The notes under the pieces are model-generated. The model made no database searches, had not been told where the DNA came from, and saw only the letters and a list, made by a program, of their open reading frames with translations. Below, one piece after another: positions 54,706 to 62,628 of a stretch of 64,000 nucleotides of DNA (positions are counted from its first letter, which is position 1; the number at the start of each line of letters is the position of its first letter). This DNA comes from Nitrospina sp. (GTDB taxonomy: Bacteria > Nitrospinota > Nitrospinia > Nitrospinales > JACRGP01): NCBI GenBank assembly GCA_024648695.1, contig JACAVV010000005.1, positions 248,001-312,000 of the forward strand. The letters run 5' to 3'. Made by a program: the position numbers and the translations under genes.

Positions 54706-56259
54706 CTAGTTTTGCGTGATCATGCTGACGTTGCCGGTACCGGACTGGGATACTGCACTGACATTACCCAAGCCGTTCTGGGTGGTGACCGCCAGGTTAG
54801 TGTCGCCATCCTGAGTGATTGTAGCCATGTGGCCACCATCATCATTCTGCTCAACGGTCGCGTTACAAAAGGAACAACCGGAAACTGATCCCTGATCGAT
54901 ATCCGCCATATTGTTTGCAGAATTCTGATCAACAAAGGCTGTATTGTTATCGCCTATCTGATCAATCGTTCCTTCGTTATCATCACCGCCAATCTGCTCA
55001 ATATGGGCATCATTCAAACCACCTTCCTGATACACTGCCGCATCATTCACTTCATCATCTTGATCAACGAATGACACATTGTTGAAACCATCCTGGGTCA
55101 CCGTCGCGGAACCATTATTTCCAACCTGAGATACAATGGAATCGTTACCAGGATCCACGGCATCGCCACTTTGAGTCACGGTCGCAGTGTTTATTTCACC
55201 CGATTGCACCACTAAGGAAGCGTTATATCCATCGGTTTGGTTCACCGTCGCCTCGTTACCAATATTCGATTGATCCACATCAGAACTGTTATTGAAACCA
55301 TCCTGAGTCACCGTCGCAGAGTGGAAACCGGTTCCCCCTTGCGTTACTACAGAATCATTGCCGGGATCCACCCCATCGCCGCTCTGAGTCACGATGGCTG
55401 TATTGCCACCACCACCCGCCTGGTCCACGTCGGAGGTGTTATAGCCATCGGACTGAGTCACCGTCGCGGTATTACTACCTCCACCCCCCTGGTCCACATT
55501 AGAACTGTTATTGAAACCATCCTGAGTCACCGTCGCCGTGGAACCAGCTCCACCACCTTGCGTTACAATGGAATCATTCCCCGGATCCACCCCATCGCCG
55601 CTCTGCGTCACTGTCGCTGTACCACCGCCACCACTGGACTGACTCACGACCGAAGTGTTATACCCATCGGATTGGGTTACCGTCGCTGTGGCACCACCTG
55701 ATGACGTCTGGTCGACATCAGAACTGTTATTGAAACCATCCTGAGTCACCGTCGCCGTGGAACCTACTGACGATTGCGTTACCATAGAATCATTTCCGGG
55801 ATCCACTCCATCGCCGCTCTGTGTCACTGTTGCGGTGTGACCAAATCCATCCTGTTCTACAAACGAGGTGTTGTAACCATCCGACTGGTTCACCGTTGCA
55901 TCGTTACTGATTCCAAACACTTGGTCGACATCAGAACTGTTATTGAATCCCGCCTGGTCTACGGTCGCGGTGCCGGATTCTCCCAATTGAGTTACCGTAG
56001 AATCGTTACCAGGGGCGATGAGGTCGCCGCTTTGAGTGACATCGGCGATATTGCTCACTCCGTCCTGATCAATGTCAGACGTATTGTTCGCATCACTTTG
56101 ATCGACGGTGGCATCGTTGAGGTCGCCTGCTTGGGTTATCGTGGACATTTGGTTCGTACCCGTCTGGGTCGTGGTGGCGGTATTGCCTGCAAACGCTATG
56201 CTGGTCACAAACACGCCGACCGAAATGACGGAGGCGACTGCGAAAAATTTTTTATTCAT
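54706..56259 (-). CDS. Curlin-repeat protein H (alpha type, Gly-rich turns)
   Basis: 517 residues, AGGGAG site, shared signal peptide (NKKFFAVASVISVGVFVTSI). Four superrepeats with GDGVDPGNDS or GDAVDPGNDS, VTQDGFNNSSDVDQ and VTQSDGYNTS. Several turns between units are enriched in glycine (QGGGAGS, QGGGGSN, SSGGGGT), unlike E, B or K, which could change fibre packing. CxxC module VSGCSFCNATVEQNDDGG and the end GNVSMITQN. Paired with I upstream via hairpin copy 5. Confidence 0.92.
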   Translation of the reverse strand: MNKKFFAVASVISVGVFVTSIAFAGNTATTTQTGTNQMSTITQAGDLNDATVDQSDANNTSDIDQDGVSNIADVTQSGDLIAPGNDSTVTQLGESGTATVDQAGFNNSSDVDQVFGISNDATVNQSDGYNTSFVEQDGFGHTATVTQSGDGVDPGNDSMVTQSSVGSTATVTQDGFNNSSDVDQTSSGGATATVTQSDGYNTSVVSQSSGGGGTATVTQSGDGVDPGNDSIVTQGGGAGSTATVTQDGFNNSSNVDQGGGGSNTATVTQSDGYNTSDVDQAGGGGNTAIVTQSGDGVDPGNDSVVTQGGTGFHSATVTQDGFNNSSDVDQSNIGNEATVNQTDGYNASLVVQSGEINTATVTQSGDAVDPGNDSIVSQVGNNGSATVTQDGFNNVSFVDQDDEVNDAAVYQEGGLNDAHIEQIGGDDNEGTIDQIGDNNTAFVDQNSANNMADIDQGSVSGCSFCNATVEQNDDGGHMATITQDGDTNLAVTTQNGLGNVSAVSQSGTGNVSMITQN

Positions 56260-56329
56260 TACTAATCTCCCTATTAGAAAAATTAAACCTTAAAATTTTT
56301 AAACCGTGTCATCGGTCACCGCCCATAAG

Positions 56330-56386
56330 CTGAACATGAGAAGAAGCGTGAAGTCATTTCCGATTTCACGCTTCCTACTTGCTCAG
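56330..56386. repeat. Curlin-locus hairpin repeat, copy 5
   Basis: CTGAACATGAGAAGAAGCG and CGCTTCCTACTTGCTCAG. 70 bases upstream of gene H. Confidence 0.82.
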
Positions 56387-56526
56387 TTTTTTAACTATCA
56401 AGATTTAAAGGAATCATCCCCTTTGACCTTCCTTAAAATGTTTATAAGGGAATACCAAGCTTTGCTTGGTCACCCTGCCCTCTCCCTCCAGGGGAGAGAG
56501 GGAGTGCTTCCAACGGCCGTGGGCCG

Positions 56527-57891
56527 CTAGTTTTGTGTGATAATACTTACGTTGTTACTTCCCGTCTGATAAACGGAACTACTGTTGCCAATGTCGTTCT
56601 GAGTCGTTACAGCAAGGTGGCCATCACCTTCCTGATTGATCGTCGCAAAATGGTCACCACCGTCATTTTGCTCAATCGTCGCATCACAGGAAAAACAATC
56701 AGGCACTTCTTCACCACCCTGATAGATAGCCGCATAATTTCCATCCGAGTTTTGATCAACAAGTGCTGTATTGCTTTGCCCAATTTGAGTGACAAAACCC
56801 TCATTATCAAACTGACCTTCCTGCTCCACGCGGGCAAAATTCAACTGGCCAAACTGGACAATTTCGGCCAGATTTTCTTCTGCGCTACCAGTCTGGTCCA
56901 CTTGCGCGATGTTACTGGGAATGCTCAACTCGTCGAAGTCACCACCCTGGGAAACGAAAGCAGTGTTTGCATAACCCACCTGGTCAATGTCTGAAGAATT
57001 TGCCAGATTGGACTGAAAAACGGTGGCATCATTTAAATCACCATCCTGATCAACGTGAGACAGGTTTTCCGCTCCATCCTGAATGACCAGTGCCGTATTT
57101 CCAGCTTCATCAGAATGCTGAGTAACATAAGACCGATTGCTGGGAGGGATGGTATCGAAAAGCTCTCCCCTCTGCTCAACTGTAGCGTCGTTTCCAAAAC
57201 CCGTCTGGGTAACTTCAGATATACTTTCCGAGTCTTCTTGCAATACTGAGGCCGAGTTGCCAATCCCGTCCTGCGTTACGGTCGAATCGTTATTGTAACC
57301 ATCTTGCGTAACATCTGCGGTGTTGAACTCTCCAAACTGATCCACAAGGGAATTGTTTCCCGGATGAACCGTATCACCAGACTGATTCACTGTGGCTGTG
57401 TGACCAAAGCCACTCTGATTGACATCAGAAGTGTTGTAGCCATCGTTCTGGGTAACAGTAGCTTCATTGTCATCAAATTCCTGGTCCACGGTTGAAACGT
57501 TATTATAACCATCCTGGGTCACAGTAGCATCATTTCCGATACCACTCGTCTGACTTACTGTCGAATCGTTACCAGGATCAAAAATGTCACCGCTCTGGGT
57601 AACAGTAGCGGTATTTGAAGCTCCATCCTGGCCTACGGTAGAGGTATTGTACGCATCACTTTGAGTGACGTTTGCTTCGTTAAAACCACCATCCTGGTCA
57701 ATGGTAGAGGTATTATTCGCATCACTTTGATCGACGGTCGCTTCGTTGTCCGTACCCGCCTGTGTAGTCGTTGCCATTTGACCGGTACCTGTTTGTGTGG
57801 TGGTACTTATATTGCCGCCTGCAAAGGCAACACTGGTGACAAACACACCCACCGAAATGACGGAAGCAACTGCTAAAAATTTATTTTTCAT
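56527..57891 (-). CDS. Curlin-repeat protein I (beta type)
   Basis: 454 residues, AAGGAG site, shared signal peptide. Beta-type modules: GDTVHPGNNS, GELFDTIPPSNRSYVTQ, QDGAENLSHVDQ, DFDELSIPSNIAQVDQTG and DCFSCDATIEQNDGGD; ends SNNVSIITQN. Longer than C, F and J by about two units near the N-terminus (AYNTSTVGQDGASNTATVTQ). Its 3' flank (CGGCCGTGGGCCGCTAG) is shared with gene C. Confidence 0.93.
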   Translation of the reverse strand: MKNKFLAVASVISVGVFVTSVAFAGGNISTTTQTGTGQMATTTQAGTDNEATVDQSDANNTSTIDQDGGFNEANVTQSDAYNTSTVGQDGASNTATVTQSGDIFDPGNDSTVSQTSGIGNDATVTQDGYNNVSTVDQEFDDNEATVTQNDGYNTSDVNQSGFGHTATVNQSGDTVHPGNNSLVDQFGEFNTADVTQDGYNNDSTVTQDGIGNSASVLQEDSESISEVTQTGFGNDATVEQRGELFDTIPPSNRSYVTQHSDEAGNTALVIQDGAENLSHVDQDGDLNDATVFQSNLANSSDIDQVGYANTAFVSQGGDFDELSIPSNIAQVDQTGSAEENLAEIVQFGQLNFARVEQEGQFDNEGFVTQIGQSNTALVDQNSDGNYAAIYQGGEEVPDCFSCDATIEQNDGGDHFATINQEGDGHLAVTTQNDIGNSSSVYQTGSNNVSIITQN

Positions 57892-57947
57892 CTTATTCTC
57901 CTTATATGTATTAATGAAAATTGTTTAAAAGTTAACCTGTTCAAAAT

Positions 57948-58003
57948 CTGAACATGGGAAGAAACGTGAAGTTTTTTCAACCTCACGCTTCCCACTTATT
58001 CAG
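57948..58003. repeat. Curlin-locus hairpin repeat, copy 6
   Basis: CTGAACATGGGAAGAAACG and CACGCTTCCCACTTATTCAG. 57 bases upstream of gene I. Confidence 0.82.
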
Positions 58004-58048
58004 TTTTTATGGAGAAGAGCGATTAAAGTCACCCTTCCCTGGAAACGC

Positions 58049-58081
58049 GAAAAGGGAATCCGGACCGAAGCCCGAATTCCC
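58049..58081 (-). terminator. Terminator of curlin gene J
   Basis: GGGAATCCGG and CCCGAATTCCC arms with AAAA on the left (minus-strand T-run). Nearly the same as the terminator of K. Confidence 0.75.
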
Positions 58082-58092
58082 AAAGGTTCAAA

Positions 58093-59382
58093 CTAATTTT
58101 GCGTGATCATGCTGACGTTGTTGCTACCCGTCTGGGAAACAAAACTGAAATTGTCTCCGCCGTTTTGAATGGTTTCAGCAAAATGCCCATCACCTTCCTG
58201 ATGGATAGCACCCGAATGCCCACCGTCGTCGTTTTGCACAACGGTACCGTCACAGGAATTACAATCCGCCAGGTCATTACCTTGAATGACAAATCCATCA
58301 TTGTCATCAGCGTTTTGATCGATGAATGCTGTGTTGCTTTGCCCCCACTGATCAATGTCTGCAGTGTTACCATCTTGACCATTCTCATCAATTCTGGCTT
58401 CATTCAACTGGCCTACCTGCTTGATATCGGCAATGTTAAAATCTGCTCCGCCGGTTTGATCTACATACGCACGATTACTTGGAATGCTCAGCTCGTCAAA
58501 ATCCCCGCTCTGGAAAATGTCGGCGTCATTAAATTCACCGTCCTGATCGATATCAGCAAAGTTGGCCAAGTCTGTTTGACTGACAAATGCTATGTTTTCC
58601 GACCCGTTCTGATTGATATCAGAAAAGTTTTCCGCCCCATTCTGCTCAACAAATGCGCCATTGGAATCTCCATCTTGAACGATAAACGACTGGTTGCTGG
58701 GCGGAAGGCTATCGAAGATTTCACCTCTTTGATCAACATCGGCCAAATTACCAGTTCCCGCTTGATCGATATCCGAAACGTTTTCGCTGTCTTCCTGGAC
58801 CACCATTGCATCGTTTAGTTCGCCTTCCTGGTCTACATTCGAATCATTATTAGGACCATTTTGATAAACGTCAGCGAAGTGCCCGCCAAACCCGGACTGG
58901 TTGACTACAGAATTATTACCGGGAGAAATCGTATCCCCTTGCTGAGTCACATAGGCTTCGTTATCATCACTGGTTTGATTTACTTCAGACGTGTTGTATC
59001 CATCGCTCTGAGTCACTTCTGCAATATTCCCGCTATCCATTTGCAAAATATCGGAATCGTTATTGAAGCCATCCTGATTTACGGTTGCACTGTTGTCTAT
59101 ACCATCCTGAACCACGCTGGAATCATTGCCCGGAACAATGCTGTCCCCGGACTGAGTCACATCGGCAACATTACTGGTACCAAATTGATCGATTTCGGAA
59201 TTGTTACCATTATCACTTTGGTCAACAGTCGCATCATTAAAGTCCCCTGTCTGGCCGATCGCCGAAGAGTTAGCAAAACCACTCTGGGTCGTGGTGCTGG
59301 TGTTGGTGCCTGCAAATGCCATGCTGGTGACAAAGACGCCTACAGAAATGACAGATGCTACTGCTAAAAATTGTTTCTTCAT
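58093..59382 (-). CDS. Curlin-repeat protein J (beta type)
   Basis: 429 residues, AAGGAG site, shared signal peptide. Same module order as C: GDTISPGNNS, GEIFDSLPPSNQSFIVQDG, QNGAENFSDINQ, DFDELSIPSNRAYVDQTG and DCNSCDGTVVQNDDGG; ends SNNVSMITQN. The CxxC stretch is nearly the same as in C (DLADCNSCDGTV), closer to C than to its neighbour I. Confidence 0.93.
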   Translation of the reverse strand: MKKQFLAVASVISVGVFVTSMAFAGTNTSTTTQSGFANSSAIGQTGDFNDATVDQSDNGNNSEIDQFGTSNVADVTQSGDSIVPGNDSSVVQDGIDNSATVNQDGFNNDSDILQMDSGNIAEVTQSDGYNTSEVNQTSDDNEAYVTQQGDTISPGNNSVVNQSGFGGHFADVYQNGPNNDSNVDQEGELNDAMVVQEDSENVSDIDQAGTGNLADVDQRGEIFDSLPPSNQSFIVQDGDSNGAFVEQNGAENFSDINQNGSENIAFVSQTDLANFADIDQDGEFNDADIFQSGDFDELSIPSNRAYVDQTGGADFNIADIKQVGQLNEARIDENGQDGNTADIDQWGQSNTAFIDQNADDNDGFVIQGNDLADCNSCDGTVVQNDDGGHSGAIHQEGDGHFAETIQNGGDNFSFVSQTGSNNVSMITQN

Positions 59383-59440
59383 CTCATGCTCCTTATATGA
59401 ATTAATTAAAACGGCTTCTTTATAAAAATGTGTTCAAAAG

Positions 59441-59496
59441 CTGAACATGGGAAGAAGCGTGAAGTTTTTTCAACCTCACGCTTCCTGCTTATTCAG
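59441..59496. repeat. Curlin-locus hairpin repeat, copy 7
   Basis: CTGAACATGGGAAGAAGCG and CACGCTTCCTGCTTATTCAG. 59 bases upstream of gene J. With copy 6 it shares the adjoining GAGAAGAGCGATTAAA. Confidence 0.85.
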
Positions 59497-59541
59497 TTTT
59501 TATGGAGAAGAGCGATTAAAATCACCCTTCCCCGGAAACGC

Positions 59542-59574
59542 GAAAAGGGAATCCGGGTCGAAGCCCGAATTCCC
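59542..59574 (-). terminator. Terminator of curlin gene K
   Basis: GGGAATCCGGG and CCCGAATTCCC arms, AAAA on the left. Same design as after J. Confidence 0.75.
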
Positions 59575-59585
59575 CAAGGTCAAAA

Positions 59586-61184
59586 TTAGAACTGCGTTAC
59601 AGAACTCACATTGCCGCTACCGATTTGGCCAACACTACTTGCATTGCCGGAACCGAACTGAGTGGTTTCTGCAAAGTTGGTGTCACCATCCTGAGTGATG
59701 TCAGCTGAGTGGCCACCGGCATCGGTCTGCATGATGTCCGCATCGTTGAAACTTCCGGTCTGGAAAACGTCACCGAAACTACCTACTCCGGACTGATCTA
59801 CGTATGAGTCATTATTAAATCCGTCCTGGGTCACCAAAGCTCCGTTGCTTTCATCGATCTGCGTTACCAGAGATACGTTGCCAGGCTCGATCAAATCGCC
59901 ACCCTGGAACACATCGGCCGTGTTGGAAGTCCCGCCCTGCAATACGGTGGAGGAATTATAGCCGTCAATCTGAAATACAGAAGCAAAGTTACCAACATCC
60001 ACCTGATCGATGAATGAATCATTGTTAAATCCATCCTGAATCACCAAAGCTCCGTTGCTTTCACCCGCTTGATAGACTTCCGAATTGTTTCCAGGATCAA
60101 TTCCATCGCCGCTCTGGAACACATCGGCAGTGTTATCGGTTCCACCTTGAACGACCAGAGACGCGTTGTAACCATCGGTCTGGAATACAGAAGCAAAGTT
60201 ACCTGTATCCACTTGATCAACAATCGAATCATTGTTAAATCCATCCTGAGTCACTATAGCTCCGTTACTTTCACCCAATTGGAAGACATCCGAATTGTTT
60301 CCGGGATCAATTCCATCACCACCCTGAAACACATCTGCAGTGTTGCTCAACCCATCCTGAACGACTGAAGAAGAGTTGTAACCATCGGTCTGGGAAACAG
60401 AGGCAAAGTTACCTGTATCCACTTGATCAACAATCGAATCATTGTTAAATCCATCCTGAGTCACTATAGCTCCGTTACTTTCCCCTAATTGAAACACATC
60501 CGAGTTATTTCCTGGAACGATTGCATCGCCACCCTGAAAAACATCGGCGGTGTTGCCAAGGCCATCTTGAAGAACGGTCGAAGAGTTCCCACCATCGATT
60601 TGTGTGACCAATGCCGTATTGCCCGTATCAAACTGTTCGATTAAAGAGGAATTATTAAAACCATCTTGAATCACAAAAGCTCCGTTAGCTTCACCCACCT
60701 GGGAAACTGTGGAATCGTTTCCAGGCTCAACCGCATCGCCACCCTGGAACACATCGGTGATATTGCTGGTTCCATCCTGAAAAACCGTAGAAGTGTTATA
60801 GCCATCCAACTGAACTGCGGTTGCGGCATTTCCCTCACCATATTGCTCAACCAGAGATCCATTGTTAAAGCCATCCTGTACAACCGTCGCTCCATTGAAA
60901 TCACCGTCCTGCAAAATATCGGAATCGTTACCCGGATCGATCAAGTCGCCTTCCTGAAGGACATCCGCCGTGTTACTTTCTCCGGTTTGATCAATAGTGG
61001 ACGTGTTGTTGGCATCGTTTTGTTCAACAACGGCATCGTTGAAGTCACCAGTCTGTGTCGTGGTGGACAACTGGCCCGTTCCCGTTTGCGTCGTGGAGCT
61101 GGTGTTTCCTGCCGCAAAGGCTATGCTGGTGACAAATACGCCTACCGATATTACCGAAGCTACTGCTAAAAATTGCTTCTTCAT
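59586..61184 (-). CDS. Curlin-repeat protein K (alpha type)
   Basis: 532 residues from the ATG at 61184, preceded by TTAGGA; the frame extends to 61265 without support. Shared signal peptide. Six superrepeats of 70 residues: VFQGGDGIDPGNNSDVFQLG, ESNGAIVTQDGFNNDSIVDQ and NFASVSQTDGYNSSSVVQDG. Some copies are identical over 80 bases. It lacks CxxC but keeps the following QTDAGGHSADITQDGDTNFA; ends GSGNVSSVTQF. It has no hairpin repeat upstream. Confidence 0.92.
   Translation of the reverse strand: MKKQFLAVASVISVGVFVTSIAFAAGNTSSTTQTGTGQLSTTTQTGDFNDAVVEQNDANNTSTIDQTGESNTADVLQEGDLIDPGNDSDILQDGDFNGATVVQDGFNNGSLVEQYGEGNAATAVQLDGYNTSTVFQDGTSNITDVFQGGDAVEPGNDSTVSQVGEANGAFVIQDGFNNSSLIEQFDTGNTALVTQIDGGNSSTVLQDGLGNTADVFQGGDAIVPGNNSDVFQLGESNGAIVTQDGFNNDSIVDQVDTGNFASVSQTDGYNSSSVVQDGLSNTADVFQGGDGIDPGNNSDVFQLGESNGAIVTQDGFNNDSIVDQVDTGNFASVFQTDGYNASLVVQGGTDNTADVFQSGDGIDPGNNSEVYQAGESNGALVIQDGFNNDSFIDQVDVGNFASVFQIDGYNSSTVLQGGTSNTADVFQGGDLIEPGNVSLVTQIDESNGALVTQDGFNNDSYVDQSGVGSFGDVFQTGSFNDADIMQTDAGGHSADITQDGDTNFAETTQFGSGNASSVGQIGSGNVSSVTQF
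60193..60482. repeat. 210-base tandem repeat inside gene K
   Basis: The 80 bases 60193-60272 recur without a change at 60403-60482, offset exactly 210 bases (70 codons). The unit recurs with more divergence across about 59.88-60.96 kb, which indicates recent expansion by unequal exchange or slippage. Confidence 0.9.
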
Positions 61185-61289
61185 TTTTTTTTTCCTAATT
61201 AAAAAGTTAATTAATGAGAATGGGTGCTTTATATGGCTTACCCAAATCTCCTTATAAAAATACAAAAATAAAAGTTTGCAGAACGTTCT

Positions 61290-61976
61290 TTAAGGAACGT
61301 CCTGTAAGGTGACCGCCTGATTGCCTGTACCACTTTGTAAAATGGCGGCGGTATTGCTGTCGCTACCCTGCTGAATATCGGCGATGTTGTCGTTGCCGGT
61401 CTGAATGATATCCGCGAGGTTGCTATTGCCATTTTGATCGATACTCGCCAGGTTCAAATCGCCTGTTTGAGAAATTCCTGCCGTGTTGCCAAGTCCGTTC
61501 TGGTCGATATCACCCTGGTTCAATTCACCGTCCTGAGCCACAAAGCCGATATTTTCATCACCTTCCTGATTGAGGATGTTAGCGGAGTTATCCGTTCCAA
61601 CCTGATCGACGAGGCCGTCATTAAGATTTCCCACTTGATCAATTCGCGCGGCGTTGTTTTCGCCATCCTGCGCCGAGTCGGCATTGTTATCGTTGCCTGC
61701 CTGCGTGATAAATGCGATATTTTGATTGACCGACTGAAAAGAAGACGCCGTATTGCCCTCGCCGTCTTGCTCGGTGGTGGTGTCGTTTTCGTTTCCATCC
61801 TGATCAACCTGAGCATCATTGGAATCTCCCACCTGTTCGATGGTGGCCACGTTGTCGACTCCGTTTTGATTGACCGTACTGGTGTTGATGGCCGCACTGC
61901 CGAGACCCGCATACAGCAGGAACCCTACTGCCAACATGCCCGATACAGCTTTTAATGTTTTGTTTGAATGATTCAT
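61290..61976 (-). CDS. Curlin-repeat protein L
   Basis: 228 residues, AAGGGGAGGGG site, signal peptide of its own type (KAVSGMLAVGFLLYAGLGSA). Very regular: about 17 units of 11 residues with little insertion (NGVDNVATIEQ, VGDSNDAQVDQ, DGNENDTTTEQ), ending SGTGNQAVTLQDVP. No CxxC, no DPGN insertions. Of all genes here it is the simplest, closest to a canonical CsgA-like solenoid. It lies 86 bases behind M and probably belongs to an N-M-L operon. Confidence 0.92.
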   Translation of the reverse strand: MNHSNKTLKAVSGMLAVGFLLYAGLGSAAINTSTVNQNGVDNVATIEQVGDSNDAQVDQDGNENDTTTEQDGEGNTASSFQSVNQNIAFITQAGNDNNADSAQDGENNAARIDQVGNLNDGLVDQVGTDNSANILNQEGDENIGFVAQDGELNQGDIDQNGLGNTAGISQTGDLNLASIDQNGNSNLADIIQTGNDNIADIQQGSDSNTAAILQSGTGNQAVTLQDVP

Positions 61977-62062
61977 ATCCCCTCCCCTTGATGTTGCCCT
62001 GTTCTACAATTCAATAAATGACTTCTTGTCCGCTGTGCCGGGCGGACGGATTCTACTCGAAA

Positions 62063-62608
62063 TCAATCTTTACTCGATTGCGTGATGGTCACGGTTTTAC
62101 CGTCTTCTTTAATGACCACCGTTTCCATGTTGCCGCTACCGGTTTGTGAGTGCGTGACGGTATTGTCATCGCCTTCATGAATCGCGGTGGCGATGTTGTT
62201 ATCGCCATGCTGGCTTTGAACAACTTCGTTGCCGCTTCCTTCCTGCTCCACAAGAGCCACGTTGTTTTCTCCGGTTTGGGTTTGAATGGCAACATTTCCA
62301 CCCCCGCCGGATTGACGGATCACAGCCCGGTTGCCACTACCACGGGAGGCTCTTTCCTGCCTGCGTTTTTCACGCATTTCTTTCATTCGTTCTCTCATAG
62401 CTTTTATCCTTTGACTCCGCCGTTCCTTGCGGTCCGAGGAATCGCTCTGGGTGATGACCGCCGAGTTGCCTGAACCGTTCTGGACGATCTCTGCCGAGCT
62501 GTCACCTTCGCTTTTGATGACAGCCGAATTAACGGCAAAAGCCAACCCACCTGAAAACAGGGTGAGGCTGGCGATTGCGGTCATGGTTTTCATGACTGGA
62601 TACTTCAT
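62063..62608 (-). CDS. Curlin-repeat protein M with charged helical insertion
   Basis: 181 residues, AAAGGAG site, signal peptide (TAIASLTLFSGGLAFAV). Two or three curlin units come first (IVQNGSGNSAVITQS), then a strongly charged, probably helical stretch at about 57-89 (KERRSQRIKAMRERMKEMRE), then seven or so curlin units (TQTGENNVALVEQEGSGNEV). The end is VTITQSSKD. The basic helix in a fibre protein is unusual and could bind a surface, polysaccharide or DNA. It starts 20 bases after the stop of N, in the same operon. Confidence 0.88.
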   Translation of the reverse strand: MKYPVMKTMTAIASLTLFSGGLAFAVNSAVIKSEGDSSAEIVQNGSGNSAVITQSDSSDRKERRSQRIKAMRERMKEMREKRRQERASRGSGNRAVIRQSGGGGNVAIQTQTGENNVALVEQEGSGNEVVQSQHGDNNIATAIHEGDDNTVTHSQTGSGNMETVVIKEDGKTVTITQSSKD

Positions 62609-62628
62609 AAAACTAAACTCCTTTTGGC

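Noticed and set aside
59586-61184. Regular repeats that could suggest a CRISPR array
   Set aside because: The periods (33 and 210 bases) are multiples of three, the reading frame is open throughout and the repeats encode a known 11-residue motif. There are no unique spacers.
45809-61184. Possible RTX calcium-binding or filamentous haemagglutinin repeats
   Set aside because: RTX nonapeptides need GGxGxDxUx, which is absent; haemagglutinin repeats are longer and irregular. The 11-residue N-x-A-x-V-x-Q spacing and short secreted chains fit curlin.
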